Positions 25,100 through 37,893 of a stretch of 64,000 nucleotides of DNA are shown piece by piece. The stretch spans positions 9,182,976 through 9,246,975 of the forward strand of contig CP137683.1 of NCBI GenBank assembly GCA_037976565.1, written 5' to 3'. The notes under the pieces were generated by a model. That model was not told the DNA's origin. It was given only the letters and a program-made list of their open reading frames with translations, and did no database searches. A program made the position numbers and the translations under genes. This DNA comes from Mesocentrotus franciscanus (lineage: Eukaryota > Echinodermata > Echinoidea > Camarodonta > Strongylocentrotidae). How positions within the stretch are numbered: position 1 is the first letter of the stretch; each line of letters opens with the position of its first letter.

Positions 25100-26900
25100 C
25101 GTCAAATGCTTACTCGGTGGTATTGAAGACCGAGTCAATTTTTTCATTACATAAATGATTCCAAAACTACACAATACCCAACCATTCTTAGATCTTTTGG
25201 GAGGCGACATTCGAAAGCTGTTGCACATACACTGCATGCGTTAACAAGCGCCGGGGTATGGAACACTATCCATTCATTCATGAGATTGTGCGGGTAAGAT
25301 AACGGAAATGGGGGCGGAGCGTATAGTAGGGCATCAATCCCTATGGCATTTTCCCCTGATCATGTGGATAATGTGTTATTGTGCACCGGTGCACACTGCA
25401 CTGTCGCACACGAATACATGTGCAAGGTGCAAAAGAACTAATTTATAAATGTTTCAAGTTTTGAAACAAGACTCCCCTACTTCTCATAATGCTGAAAAGC
25501 GAGAATCTACTCTTAAACGAGTTATATGAGATATCACATCGTTCTGGAGTTGGATCCAGTCCAAAATATAGGTGAATCCAATCGAAACTAGCTGATTGCA
25601 TGAATATTTTACTCTTCTGAAAGTGGATTTAATTTTAGTGTGGATTGACACTCTTAAACAAAGTGATCACTACTATGACTCCTCAAAGAGTGGCTTTCCA
25701 TTCCTGTATAGTTCAAAATTAGAAAGGAAAACACTTCGCCTGGTGCGCGTCAGTAATTCGTTGAATTGGTATTTAATGAAGAAAACTAAAGACACCGTCT
25801 GGATAGGGACAGTCTCGCACATTCCTCAGACTATATTCAATCTATATAATGAGTTTTACAGACTTGCCAGACCAATATAGGGAATACTTTGACACGCCGC
25901 GCCGGTACATCTATCAATGTTTCTATATAGCAAACAAACAAGCAAGGAACCGAGAGGACAACGGCCTATAAACTTGCTTTCAAATTTCAGTTCAGTTTAC
26001 AGCTCCTAAGTCACAGTATAGCGTTTACACATTGTTTTGATTATAATAAGGATATAAAGTACATGAAGCTTCATTGCAAAATTATGTGCTGTATATACTT
26101 TGTTATCTTCTGTGTTCATAATCGGCGAATGTGATTTGAATAAACTTCACGCAAGAATGATACAGTTGGGTAAGATTCTTGCACTTTTGCACAGTTCGAG
26201 TGTTATTTTTATTTCATTTTTGTAGGTGTGAGTTTTGAATTTTGATCATGTAGACTCCAGCACGTTAATATAACAGTGTTCAAGACAAATAATTCATTGG
26301 ATTTTAAAAGAAAGTTGAATATACAGAAACAAAGACAAGAAGTGTGTATTTCAAATCGATTAGATTGTATGAAATAAGAGTGGAATTTCGAGCTTAATTG
26401 AGTTTCAATTTAAAAAATAGTTGTTTATACTGCCCTATACACTAAAGAGTACCATGGCGTTTACAATGTTTGTTTTTGTTTAATTATAAGAAAAAGGAAA
26501 AGACTCCCCAATATACTAGCTTTGTAGATAAAGATGGATCTTCAGTTGTTGTTTTTTTGTTTTAATGCTGACCTATTTTCTCTTGTTTGAACTGAGTATG
26601 GTATATTGTTCCATATTTTAGAAGACATCACACTAAACCATTTATCGGCAGATGATAGAGTTGATATGGGAATTACAAGTCTAGAAGTGTCATATATTGA
26701 ACGAAGATTAAATAAGGAACAATGATGTCGGTAAGGTAAGAGGGGGCAGTATGGTTGATTAATTTGTAAACATAGAGGCGGCGTTTGAACTATACACGTT
26801 TAGAAAGAAAAGAAAGGCAAAAAGTGTTCTTTAACCGGAGGGCGGGCATGTACTTCACGCCCACGACCCCAGAAAAAAAAACGTGCTGCAAGATTTTGAA
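25100..26900. other. No supported gene
   Basis: Includes a 94-codon open frame at 25596-25880 (+) of ordinary composition with no family that I recognise. The rest is AT-rich. Confidence 0.35.
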
Positions 26901-26914
26901 TACTTTCGAGGATT

Positions 26915-27665
26915 TTTTTCCCCCTTATCTTTGGCTGAGAGTTATCATAATAGTAGCGTTTTTAACTTGAACCAATCTAAATCTCGGCCTACACTAAAAT
27001 TGAAGATTTTAACAAGATTTTTGGGGTTGATATCAGGCAAACTTCTTAAATGGAAACCTTTTTTTGTTTTTTGTATGCCAAATTATATTCTCAGTAGCTT
27101 ACAATCTACTTAAGATAGCAAAGTTGAAGAGTCGTGTGCCTCTAAACTCTGATTTATTTTTTTAATTTCTGATTCTCATTATGTTTCCAAATGAGAAATT
27201 TAGGCTAGTTAGAGCTTAATTCAACACAAGTAGTAATAGATACTAACTTATATTACATAATTTACGCATTCGGTACTAATTAACTTGCCATCTCCTGAAA
27301 ATAGCAATTATATTATACACGTGTTCAATACACTTAACCATTTTTTTCTTCTTCATATTGAATCCACTCGCCCTCTCTGCTTCAAAAGAAAGGTTTTAAA
27401 CTACTCAGGCCTCAATTGAGACGAAATGGTATACTACTCCCACATTTTGTTCTAAATAACTTGCGATCTACTAAAGATAACAATTATAAACCATACTTAA
27501 ACTTTATCTTTTTTCATATCTAACCAATTTGCTTTTTTTTTTCCTTCCAAACCAAGAATTAAAAACTACCAAGACCTCTATCAAAACAATTAAAAGTATA
27601 GAGCAAGCGATACGCAAATACTATGGTATCAGTATTTTCACATCTACTATAGATAAGACCATGGC
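26915..27665 (+). repeat. Degenerate satellite, ~180-bp units, about four copies
   Basis: The motif ACTTGCGATCTACTAAAGAT recurs in diverged form at 27098, 27284, 27460 and 27637, a spacing of 177-186 bp. Each is followed by related AT-rich sequence with AAACTAC(C/T)(A/C)AG(G/A)CCTC in the middle. Identity is low, so this array looks old. Confidence 0.65.
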
Positions 27666-27689
27666 GTGTTTACATGAGAACTCAAAATA

Positions 27690-29040
27690 GGCCCCATATA
27701 TATATATATATATAGGTATGTAGTAAGGGACTCGTGCAGTTATGCATATTTTGACCCGTATCATTTAACGTAGATCAATATGACATTTCATCAAAAACAG
27801 TTGATTTATAAGTGCCCAGCGTTTACGTCTGTAATTAATACATACTATTATAATTCTGTACCAGAATAGACCCATAAAAAATAGATGTGACCATGAAAAT
27901 GAACATGAAAACTTAACTTACACTCTTTGATAACAAGATTATAAAGTAAGTATTACCCCGAATCGAATTGAACTGAGTGAGAAGGTATGGACATAGGGAT
28001 GGAAAGTAAACCCATGTTGGCTGTAAATCAATGTACAATTCAATCATGTTGCTGCCAATTTATGTGCAAATCGTGACTAAAATGGCGGCAAGTAATGGAA
28101 AAGACCCTCCTTTAAAAGGGACTGCATGCAATCTGATTAAACAACTTAGAACCTTAATTATTCACTTAGGATTCCAAGTAATCGAAAAATAGTACTACAA
28201 AATTAATGCAATCAAGGAATGCCATTTCAATCATTGCGGTCACGCTTACTCACGCAGATGAATTATGCGCCATCATGATTTAGGAAGAAGGTTCCATTAG
28301 TAATTACATTTCTCTCAAGGATTTCTAGGAACTCTAGTGCATGAAGAGATTTAAGTCTCAAGATTAAAGCCGGGTGGTAAACAATTCCCCCGTGGTCGTG
28401 TGAGAGCGTAGGGATGTGTTTGGTTTTTGTAACAGAAGGAATTTGACCAAAGTATACTGTTTATTTCTAATACAGCATTGTGCCGCGAATATCCAAGCAA
28501 TTCTCGCTATCGCCAATGTATTAGAAAAATAACCGTATGTTACCTTTAGGCCCCATTTCAAATGCACTCTTGTATAGTTTGGAGACACAGTCGTTTCTGG
28601 TCTATTTGGCGTGGCTGCACTGTGCATGCCGACGATGAGTGTGTTGGGTGTACTTTATTTTCCGAAAGTAACCACAGCGATTTCAAGAGTGGACCATTTC
28701 GAAGTACGTATGTATTAACATACTGAAAATAAACAATTTGGATGTGTGATGGACGAGAGAAAGTTTCTTCGGTTGTGTTCGTTGGCAAGGGCAAAAACTC
28801 GTCTAAAATACTAACAGAGGGGCTTATAATAAAGTGTTTGTTGGCTAGTTGGACGACCAACTGACATGCAATGTATTACGTTTTGGTGGGATATTCCTAA
28901 GTTAAGCCTGCCATTTCCTCCGATATGCGAGAAGGGCTTTCCATTTTTTAATTCAATTTGGTCGTCGACATTATTTGGAGTACCTTTCTGAGCTATTTTT
29001 CTGAGGTACCTAGAAATAGCTTTCGGACTCTTAAGTGCGC
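27690..29040. other. No supported gene
   Basis: Starts with a short (AT)n at 27698-27714. Two minus-strand open frames at 28364-28860 have no recognisable domain. Confidence 0.35.
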
Positions 29041-29104
29041 GTGCATAATACGTTTACCGCGCGCGCGCCATCGGAAGTATGTAAGTCCCGGAGAGCGTTA
29101 TTTT

Positions 29105-29182
29105 TTTCGGCGGCACAGGTTGGGGTTAGGTGCTTGTTGAGCCTATGGGAAAGTTTAGGGTTAGGGTTAGGGTTAGGGTTAA
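29105..29182 (+). repeat. Telomere-like repeat, perfect TTAGGG core
   Basis: A degenerate GGGGTTAGG stretch leads to about four perfect TTAGGG units at 29155-29180. Both flanks are ordinary sequence, so this is interstitial and not a chromosome end. A CGCGCGCGC run lies just upstream. Confidence 0.85.
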
Positions 29183-29748
29183 ATCAAGACCTCTTTTTTT
29201 AAAAAGCCCCAATCTGTGACGCAGAAGAAAATGACGCTCCCGGGAATGGCTCGAATGCTACATCCGGGCATTTGGGAGTATTGGCGATATCGAAAATTGA
29301 AAAAGTATACACACTGTTTCCCATAAAATTTGATCTTTTTTCCTTTTAATATACTTTCGTGAAGTGATTGTGAGAATATATGATTTATCTTTAATAGACA
29401 AAGTTTATATCTTTTCAGAACTTTATTGATCAATCTAAAGAGTCACAGAGATTGATCAATAAGATTAAGATTGATCAATAATTTTGCACACAAAGAACTG
29501 ACACAACCTGTACAGGACCCCCTGTACACACTGATTTGACAATAGCAATAAACCACTATTTTCGGCGAGAGTGAAAACTCACTATTGGTCTCGAATGTCC
29601 TCTTTGAGGGGTTTTGTATGATTACTTCATGGTGTACACAGTCGTAGAAATGCGTATTTGTCTGACAGAACCATGTAAATATAATATCTTTACATACATT
29701 ATTTCAAAACCGACAACTCTTACACAATGAGCAAACTGACCTATACAT

Positions 29749-29938
29749 AATATGATCGCACAGGCTTTCGAGAAATCAAAGTAAGGGCAATTCAATACCC
29801 TTTTATATGCCTCATACAAATCATGGTCGGATTACGCAACACGTCATTGTATACAATGCATACACATTTCAATAGGTGATGGAGAAGTATATAGAAATCG
29901 CCTTACTTTGTTATGTCGAAGCTTTTGCAGTCGTGTTA
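29749..29938. mobile_element. MITE family with GATCGCA..TTTCGAGAAAT ends, copy 1
   Basis: The left end GATCGCACAGGCTTTCGAGA faces the right end GTCGAAGCTTTTGCAGTCGT in inverted orientation. The interior, including ACGCAACACGTCATTGTATA and CACATTTCAATAG, matches 41911-42078. The shared body proves a dispersed element. No ORF of interest. Confidence 0.8.
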
Positions 29939-30615
29939 ATTGCGAGTTTGTCGCAAGCCAAACGGATTCATATCATGGCGATTTAAAAATCACGTATCTT
30001 TGTTGTTTCGATGAGGGTTAATGCATATCACCGTACCCCTTTTCTTCTTTTTTTTTTTGTAAGCAAAACGAATCTTCCCGAACATTTTCGTTGGAAAGAC
30101 ACGTTTGTGCCTTGGGCGTGATATTGCAAGCCACGAATTGATGTATATTATGCCATCCATCATGCGGACTCTCTCGGGCCGGACGAGGGGCAAGTTCGAT
30201 GGATCTTCCCTTGACAAGCCCTAACCTTTTTTGTGTGTTTAGAAAAAAGCTCGATATATTCCAAAGGGAGTCAGTGAAGTAAATTAATCATTTGGCAATC
30301 TTAAAGGGGACGTGGAGTAGGATGAAGTGTAATGTGAAATGCCTGGTGATTTTTTTTTAATCATCTGTTTTCTAACTGAATATGAAAGGTATTTACATCA
30401 GTATAAATATTGGTTAAATATAGTTGCCACAAAAGGAACATGTTGAAGGTACTATTAAATTATTTCAAGATAAACTGCACGGTTCTGAATTTGCATACAT
30501 GATGACTTTAGGGGAAGTGCTTTTTCTCGGGTTCTTGCCTTTTTGGTCAGCCTAATTAGATTTTCTTGCTGCATTAGTATTTTTATTGTCTTCAACGGAC
30601 CGAACTATTAAATCA

Positions 30616-30640
30616 CTCTCTCTCTCTCTCTCTCTCTCTG

Positions 30641-30689
<49 letters not shown>

Positions 30690-30760
30690 TCTCTCTCTCT
30701 TTCTCTCTATCTATCTCGCTCTCTCTCTCTCTTTTTTTTTCTCTCTTTCTGTTCCTCTCC
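30616..30760. repeat. (CT)n microsatellite
   Basis: Long CT run, with a further short one at 30846-30862 and a poly-C at 30883-30890. The overlapping Ser/Leu-rich and Arg/Glu-rich frames are artefacts. Confidence 0.95.
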
Positions 30761-31293
30761 CACTCCCTTCCTGTTGTACTTGTATACAAAATATTATTTA
30801 TATATTTGCATTGCTCTTCCACTTGTGCTCTGTCCCATACAAAGTCTCTCTCTCTCTCTCTACCCCTCCTCACTTGCTGCTGCCCCCCCCCCATCCCCTT
30901 GTTCCGCCATTATGAGCAAGGCTTGTCATTTCTCGCACGAATCGGCTCCCGGGAGTTAAGGCTCATCCAAGTCGCTATATAGGGTTTGATTTATGCAAGT
31001 ACCATTTATATTCTACCTTGTAGGCTTCGTGTAAAGCACCATTAATATGTTTTCCCATCAACTTATGGAATTCTCATCTGCACAGTCCATAGCTTGCGTA
31101 AACATGGCGATCCATCAAACTCATTATTCAAACAAAAAGAAAAGTACATGCGTGACAGACACTGAGTGAAGAAGCACAATGTCGTCTGGTAAGAGCAAGG
31201 AGGGCGTTAACAGCTCAACTCTCAACAGATGAAAGGTATGTTATCAGCAGCGTAGCGTGGGCCCAGTGATTGAAGGGGCACTGGCATCCTCGG

Positions 31294-31557
31294 CAGTTAG
31301 ACACAACTTCGGAAAACCGAGTACAGGTATAATACTCGGAAAACAGAGAATTCCTCAACGGTTAATGTGTGCCAGTGTGTACAAAGGCATGGGAAAAAAG
31401 TAAACCTGCTGTTAATATGTTTTTGTTATCAACAGCACACACACACACACCCACTGCCTTACAATTAACGTTAAGGGCTGTATATTCACTAAGCGTTATT
31501 CCCTGTTTTTTTCCGAGTATTTGCCTGTACTCGGATTCCCAGAGTTGTGTCTAACTG
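31294..31557. mobile_element. TIR element, ~65-bp inverted repeats
   Basis: The left arm starts CAGTTAGACACAACTTCGG and the right arm ends GTTGTGTCTAACTG. Inside both is ACTCGG/CCGAGT with GAGTACAGGTA opposite TGCCTGTACTC. The core contains a (CA)n at 31437-31450. A diverged right end of the same family lies at 3557-3617. No transposase. Confidence 0.85.
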
Positions 31558-31684
31558 ATGGGGGACATCAGTCTTACTAATATGTGAATGAATTGCGATT
31601 TTACAAAGCCACTGATTAAAGGGAAGGTGTGAGAGCTGATCGTATCATCTTCTATTCACATTCCTTCCCCGCCCCTCCCGCGCG

Positions 31685-31709
31685 TGTGTGTGTGTGTGTG
31701 TGTGTGTGT
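31685..31709. repeat. (GT)n microsatellite
   Basis: Pure TG run directly next to the 3' end of the minus-strand SINE, so it may be the SINE's tail repeat. Confidence 0.95.
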
Positions 31710-31710
31710 A

Positions 31711-31886
31711 GTTGGGTTTTTACAGACGTTTATCAATCAGATATGATTATTTACGTCTGGGGACCGACCTTTAACGTCACTATCCGAAAGACGTGAATCA
31801 GATTCGAACCGGGGTCGCCTGAGCCAGTTTGTAGGCGAAGACAGAGAGCTGACCAAGTGAACGTGCCGCTAGACCAACTCACCTCT
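31711..31886 (-). mobile_element. tRNA-derived SINE, minus strand
   Basis: Read on the minus strand it begins GGTGAGTTGGTCTAGCGGC, an A-box-like start, and reaches a B box GGTTCGAATC at 31801-31810. The A-to-B spacing is wider than in a short tRNA and would suit a long-variable-arm (Ser/Leu-type) ancestor. The body ends with GACGTTAAAGGTCGG and the (GT)n. It is too altered to be a functional tRNA. Confidence 0.6.
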
Positions 31887-32869
31887 TCCTTCCCTCTCCT
31901 TTATCGAAAGTTTTGCCATTTGATTTGGAGAGATACGTGCTCCTGTGCCTCCACTATCTACGCCATTATGTTGTTGTCCTGCTTGATTTTCTCTCTCTCT
32001 CTCTCTCCGCATATCCATGTGCCCGTTTTGCCAAGTGGGGTTATGTTTTGCATACTAATTGTCGTGAAATATCAGATATTAGGTCAGATTTTCACAAAAC
32101 CGTCAAAGTTTCAATTTCACCGACATCCCATTCAGACGCGTGTATTAAAATTAGCACACATTTCAATTGCATGTCGGCAAATTTGTACCTACGACGGTAT
32201 TGTGAACGATGCGCTTATGTATACTGATTGAGTGTTTGAACCATTTTCATTATTTCGACGGTAAAGTGGTTTATTTCCCAAAGGTTTTCATTTGATTTTT
32301 TTTCTTAGCGGTAAAGGAAAACCTCTTTCGATTTTAGAAGGGCTTATTATTTCATTGTCGACATGACTCATAAGTTATAAAGTCAATTTAGCGAATACGT
32401 GGTCAGCATTCCCCTTGCACGCTTGTGGGGAAATTTATTATACCAGGACTTGGGAAATCAGTTTAATGTATTTGACGCTATGAGGGTGATAGGTGGTGTA
32501 TCTATGGGGTGGACAGGGGCAGGAGGCACAAAGGACAAGGGAAGGGGAATGTGAAAAGAAAGTGGTACTCCCCCCCCCCCTCCCCTACCCCTCCATAATA
32601 CAAGTGTCCCGTAATGTATAAGGGGGAGGCATTTATACCCTATGCAGGGAGATCATCTCCCTGCCCTATGCCCCCAATCGAATGTCAAAAGAAAGAGGAA
32701 AAGGGGAAAAAGAAAAGAGTGAAAGTGGTCATGAAAAGGCCACGATACGACACCCTCCCCCCCCATCTATTGTGCCTCCTCAACGTCTGGAACAACGCTA
32801 CATCACCAATCGTCATATACTTTTTACTTAAGAGAATTGTAACGACAGAGAAAAATTCGTCCGTGATAG

Positions 32870-33130
32870 AGAGAAAGAGAGAGAGACCAGATAGATAGAT
32901 AAACTTAATGGGTAGAGAGACATTGAGAGAGAAAGAAGTCTGGGATTAAGAGAGAGCGGGAGAGAGAGAGGAGGCATTTAAGAGCGAGAAAGAGATTGAG
33001 AGACAACAAAGAAAGAGAGAGAGAGATAGAGAAGTAAGGCGAGCGAAAAGGAGGGTGGAGAGAGTAAGAAAGAAAATGTAAAACACCAACGTAACATAAA
33101 AATAGATAGAGAGAGAGACGGGGAGACAGA
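32870..33130. repeat. (GA)n-rich tract
   Basis: Interrupted GA/GATA repeats. Confidence 0.9.
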
Positions 33131-33239
33131 GATTAATAACATCAGACAGAGACTGAGATAGACCACAACCCCTTATCGCGGTTAACCAATCGAAGAGAGA
33201 TTGTACAAAGCTAGGTCAAGCCCGCTTGTTGAAGTAGTC

Positions 33240-33680
33240 CCGCTAAAGTTAATCAATACGCACAATATGTAGAAAAATAGTCATGTTCACATGGGGCCAT
33301 TCTATTTTTAAACTTTAACTATGCAAAACCTCGGAGTTTTAAACAACAATCCACTAACGACGAGGGTTCACACGGGAATGAAACAACGACTATTCGAAGT
33401 GTTAAATGGCTTAACCTAGTAATGGCGTCCGCACGACACATAACCTCGAGAGAGAACCCCCGTAGTTATCACACTTACCACGCGATCACCCGCGGTATGT
33501 AGCTTCAAGTAAACTTCAAGTAAGTTTTTAACTACGAGTTCGTCCGTATGGTCATGGTCCGTAACTACGAGATAAAGCAACGACATGAGCTTAAAGATTA
33601 CATCTGTCGTGTGAACTTGATTCAGTTATGTAGCAGTAACTCTCGTCCTTAAAGATAATGGCAGATACGAAGAAAATCGA
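33240..33680. other. Possible eroded inverted-repeat element
   Basis: GTTCACACGG near 33366 and its complement CGTGTGAAC near 33610, plus scattered AACTACGAG copies (33530 and 33565), hint at a decayed foldback. The arms cannot be aligned continuously by eye. Confidence 0.25.
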
Positions 33681-34844
33681 ATATCCGCGATCAAGCGCTT
33701 ATCTCTTCTCGGTGTTTCTGAAGCGAGCTTCTGGTTTTTAAGGTCACTTGAGCTCGGTAATGATGCGTTTGTCAGGGTATTCCATTGATCTTCTTCAAGA
33801 CAGTTTCGCCCGCTCTCGTGTCATTACAAGGCGATACAAAACATGGAGCTTCGCTACTGGGGGTGAAGGGTTTGAGGATCATTTTAGCTCCCTCAGGGTA
33901 CTCCATTTGTACCGGTTTGGGGAACGAATTGAACTTCAATTCCTTTATTTTTTTTTACCTGGAACCCTGAAAACACTTTTTTTTAGAGAGAAGCAGGAAA
34001 TAAAACGACAGAAGTGCCGTGCGTCCTTCGCATGTCTTTCGCATCTCATGTCAAGAATTGTTAAAAACCATGGAGAGGTGCACAATTTCTGTAACAAAAT
34101 AAATCATATAGGCACAAATTAGCCTTTTTTGTGGTTAAAGGTGGCCCAAGAACATAACAAGGCACCGTTGACTGCGCCCTCATCCTGAAAACACAAAAAA
34201 GAACTTGTTCTTTAAATTTAGGTGTAAGCGATTTTTTTTTTTTGGGTGCCCCCCCCCCCCCTATACACACACACTTATTTTTATTTATTTTACATAATAC
34301 TAGACTTGTTTCGTCATGCCATTCCGTCCATCTCCCTTTAAAACCGGTTAACATGTTTAAACTTCTCCGTGAAACAATGAAATTGTCTTCACGAGAAAGC
34401 GACAGATTCCTGAGGGGTGATCGAAGCTGTATGCAGGTCTGCCATCCAAGCACTTAGACCAATCAAGGCAGATAACGTGCGATTATTGAACTATTCCTCT
34501 AGTAGTCTTTTGTTGCCGAGCTTACGTCGCAATCGGGCTGAAAATTGGAGTAGGAGAAGCAGATTGGTGACTGTTTCAGTCAGGGCGTAATTCATCACGT
34601 CGCCATCGAGGCTTGCACGAGGCAGAGAAAATCACAGCGTTTTTGTTGTTGAATTTTTGTGTTTCCTTCCAGTCGTGCTGCGTTTTTGGTTCTATCTTTC
34701 GAAATAGGTTCGGGTCAGAAAAAGGTTTATAAACCCCCAAGGGGTTGACACATTTGATGCGTCGCGTCTGTGTTTTTCTGACTGAATGGTTTCAGCTTGC
34801 AATTATAGTTCCGGGCTTCATTTATTCAACGAGATAGTGATAGG

Positions 34845-34925
34845 TTTAGGATTGCATAAGGATTCAAGGTACGGTTAAGGGCCAGGGTTAGGCGGACGCG
34901 TTCTGATCAGGGTCTGGTATAATGC
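34845..34925 (+). repeat. Weak telomere-like GGTTAGG/GGGTTAG remnants
   Basis: GGTTTAGGATT, GGTTAAGGGCC and AGGGTTAGGC lie close together, resembling the telomere-like tracts at 6.5 kb and 59.3 kb but too short and diverged to be firmly assigned. Confidence 0.35.
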
Positions 34926-34985
34926 CCGAAGCACACGAGGCTTCATTTTGATTGCAGTACTGCGCTCATCTAGCCTATGGATTCT

Positions 34986-35220
34986 CAAGGTTTTTTCAGA
35001 AATGGCGCGGTAAAAGGCCGCCAAATAAACCTCCACATTTGTTTACAAAATACGTGTAAATGAATGGCAACTGCGTGAAGCAATGGTCATACGCGTATCC
35101 ACTTCGCTCTGAGTTAATAGATAGCCTACAGAAACGTGAAGCATATTAAACTTACTTCATTAACTGAAACTATTTTTTAAAAAACGCTGCGGTTAACTGC
35201 GATTTATCTGAACGTAGCTT
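34986..35220. mobile_element. TTAA-type MITE family, copy 1 (diverged)
   Basis: The left end GGCGCGGTAAAAGGCCGCC and the right end GCTGCGGTTAACTGCGATTT, then ATCTGAACG, match the TIRs of the copies at 40872-41072 and 52758-52940. The subterminal AATGAATGGCAACTGCG is identical to the 52.9-kb copy read on its minus strand. Its flanks no longer show TTAA. Confidence 0.7.
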
Positions 35221-35229
35221 CACAATCGA

Positions 35230-36880
35230 CTCTGTAATCGTTGGATAACATTTTCGTTCATGTCCTCGCCATTCTTGAGTGCATTCCCTTATAAAATTCT
35301 GCTCTACACATTTTCAACAAAAAAAAATGCTAATTCTATCTTTGAAAAACGAGTTTATACCATTTTGAGAAGAACAAATATATGTTGACGTCGACTCCCT
35401 AACCATGTTAACGATACAGAAGTGCTTGACCTATTTCCCGGAATTAGCGGCGTCATGTCATGAGGCGCCTCTAATTAGATCAACAATTTGGATGAAAAAC
35501 GTTTTAAAGAGTGCCGCTGATTTAATACGGCTGAATTAGTTTTTACTTCGATGTTTTCAGACAGCAGAATAAAGTGGCATTAGGAGAGTAGTACGTGGTA
35601 ATGAGGAGGCCAGATATAAATTTAAAGATGACGTATATCCTTTCCAGGAGCAGTTCGAGAGGAACTACTTTGGGGGAGGGGGCTTTTAGGTGGTTTTGGA
35701 TGGTGGGGGCTAGGGGTTCTTGTATTCCTTTTCTATATGTGCCCCGGCCCCCCGAAATTTTTAGGGCGGCTTCTGTTATAACATGACATTGTGTTCTTTA
35801 CAACGAGGCTCCACTGCATTTCGATAAATCACTAAATATAGATGATAGAGAGATCTTTATCACGATAAAACATTTATGCAACTCATCATCAGATCTTGAG
35901 AGCTCACTTTAATAAGAAACAAAAGAGATAAATGGGAAACATGCAGCAACCTCTCGAGATGAATGTTAGATAATTTCTTTCATTAAAATAAACTAAGTGG
36001 AAGGGAGCAGTGCGGTAAACTCTGGAAAGTGTTATAGATCGTAGTTAGATAAATAATGTCTCTTCCTTACAACGCCTCTACAAAAGTACAAAAACACAGG
36101 AAACGTCGTATTTCTATTCACATTACCACAAAGTAATTATCTTCTTCAAAGTTCACAATGAAGATAAAAAGCTTGATAAAGAGGGAGACGAAGCAATATT
36201 GTCCTCTTATATACTTCATATTCACGCAGATGGGTCCCCTCCCCTCCTTATTAAATCTGTTTGAAATGGTAAGGGAAAAGAAAAGGACTGTTTTCCAGTG
36301 CAAAAAACATGTTTTGAACCATTGCATTTTATGGCTAACGGGCATATATGATATTTCATCAATTAGATGGCTCCTCCTGTAAAGAATATTTCAAGTTGGG
36401 ATGATATCTGAGCTCTTATTTTCAGATAAACTGACCACAACACGAGGGGCGCGGTAGACCAGTTTGAAAAGGAGGGGGTCGGACTAGATTTACCGAGAAA
36501 ATGGAAAAAAATTCAGTAGAGCGGAAATGAGGGAACAAGATTTAGTGTCATCACTTTGTCGATTTGTCGACAAGACTTCACAAATGACAAGGCTAAAAAA
36601 AATATATATAAAATTTCCGACTGTAGTTTCCTTATTGAAAGGGTGACATTTTAATCCCCCACCCCCTTCCTCCACGATTACCGTCACCTTTTTTTTCAGG
36701 AAAGTCATCTGTCGATCGTGATTTCTGTTTCCAAGTATCTTTCTACCCTTCTTTCTTTATATCTTCTACTTCAAAATATGAAGGCAAATTTCAGATTGCA
36801 TTTATAGGTTATAAATTCTGAATTCTTAAGGTGTTTGAACTACCCAAAAAATTTCAAACAAGAAAACCAAGTTAGCCCAT
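35230..36880. other. No supported gene
   Basis: Mixed-composition DNA with open frames no longer than 75 codons and no recognisable repeat. Confidence 0.35.
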
Positions 36881-36930
36881 CTTAATTGCTTTTTTCTAGC
36901 GAAACTTTCTTTATTTTCAATGTATTAAAG

Positions 36931-37264
36931 GCATCAGCGTCTGTGATATGGTGTAATATTGGAGCCCTAAAAAAATTGCGCTTCAAAATCATCATGAAGC
37001 GCCTCAAAACAGTAAAAATATTTGAGTGACCGGTTTTACCATACTCATTTTCCCCAATAGACTGTAGTGTTATAAAAACCGTTGGGAAAACGGTTTTTGA
37101 AATTTCGAATTCCAATCATAAATATCTTGATAATCAGACGGGCGATCGGCTTCTAAACGTCATGGGACTCCTGACTGACCTAAAGGTTTATAATTATGAT
37201 TGCAGCATGAGCTCAATCCAGGATTATGTTTAGAATCTGAGACAAAGATACCCAATCCCTTTAA
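36931..37264 (+). repeat. ~335-bp direct duplication, left copy
   Basis: Matches 37559-37893 at roughly 85% by eye, offset about 627 bp. Shared blocks include TGAGTGACCGGTTTTACCAT, CCCAATAGACTGTAGTGTTA, AATATCTTGATAATCAGAC and CTAAAGGTTTATAATTAT. Both copies hold a related minus-strand open frame (36882-37115 and 37551-37742). The differences do not look synonymous, so I treat it as non-coding. Confidence 0.85.
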
Positions 37265-37558
37265 GGAACTTGTGTTTCATTTTTTTTCTCTGGAATAAAC
37301 AAATTATTGTGGTAAAATATGAAAGCACATTAAACATGACATTTCCCCAAAAAATTCCTGAACGATATACCACTTTCACTGGTACATGTACTATGTTATG
37401 AAATGACATTGCGGTGTGCATGGTGCTTTGTATGGAGTTTCCTCTCAAAGTGATTAAAGCATTTTAGAATTTGTATTTACAGTCAGTGTCATTTAGGAAA
37501 ATGTTCTTTAAAGGCATCGTTTAACAATGTTAAATCTGAGATGTACGGCCCTACGTGT

Positions 37559-37893
37559 TATCAGTGTCTTTGATATGGTGTAATATTGAAGCCATACAAA
37601 AACCGCGCTTCAAAATGATCAAGAAGTGCCTCAAAAAAGTAAAAATCTTTGAGTGACCGGTTTTACCATACTCGTTTTTCCCAATAGACTGTAGTGTTAT
37701 GAAAACCGTTAGGAAAACGCAAAATTTGGTTTCGATTTCCAATCATAAATATCTTGATAATCAGACAGGCGATCGGCTTGTAAAAGTCATGGGGTTCCTG
37801 ACTGGCCTAAAGGTTTATAATTATCAGTGTAGCATTAGCTAAATCCAGGATTTTGTTTCAGAATCTGAGACAAAGTTACTGGATCCCTTTAAA
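37559..37893 (+). repeat. ~335-bp direct duplication, right copy
   Basis: Second copy of 36931-37264. A short stretch before it (TTTAAAGGCATCG at 37508) also matches the left copy's upstream edge, so the original unit included that edge and about 45 bp was later gained or lost. Confidence 0.85.

Noticed and set aside
29155..29180. A true chromosome end
   Set aside because: Only about four TTAGGG units, with ordinary sequence on both sides.
34061..34453. 130-codon minus-strand open frame
   Set aside because: It crosses poly-C/poly-T and CA tracts (Gly and Lys runs), has no domain, and overlaps another open frame on the plus strand.
36882..37742. Conserved minus-strand protein shared by the two direct repeats
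   Set aside because: The two frames differ at many amino-acid positions with no excess of silent changes, so the similarity reflects DNA duplication.
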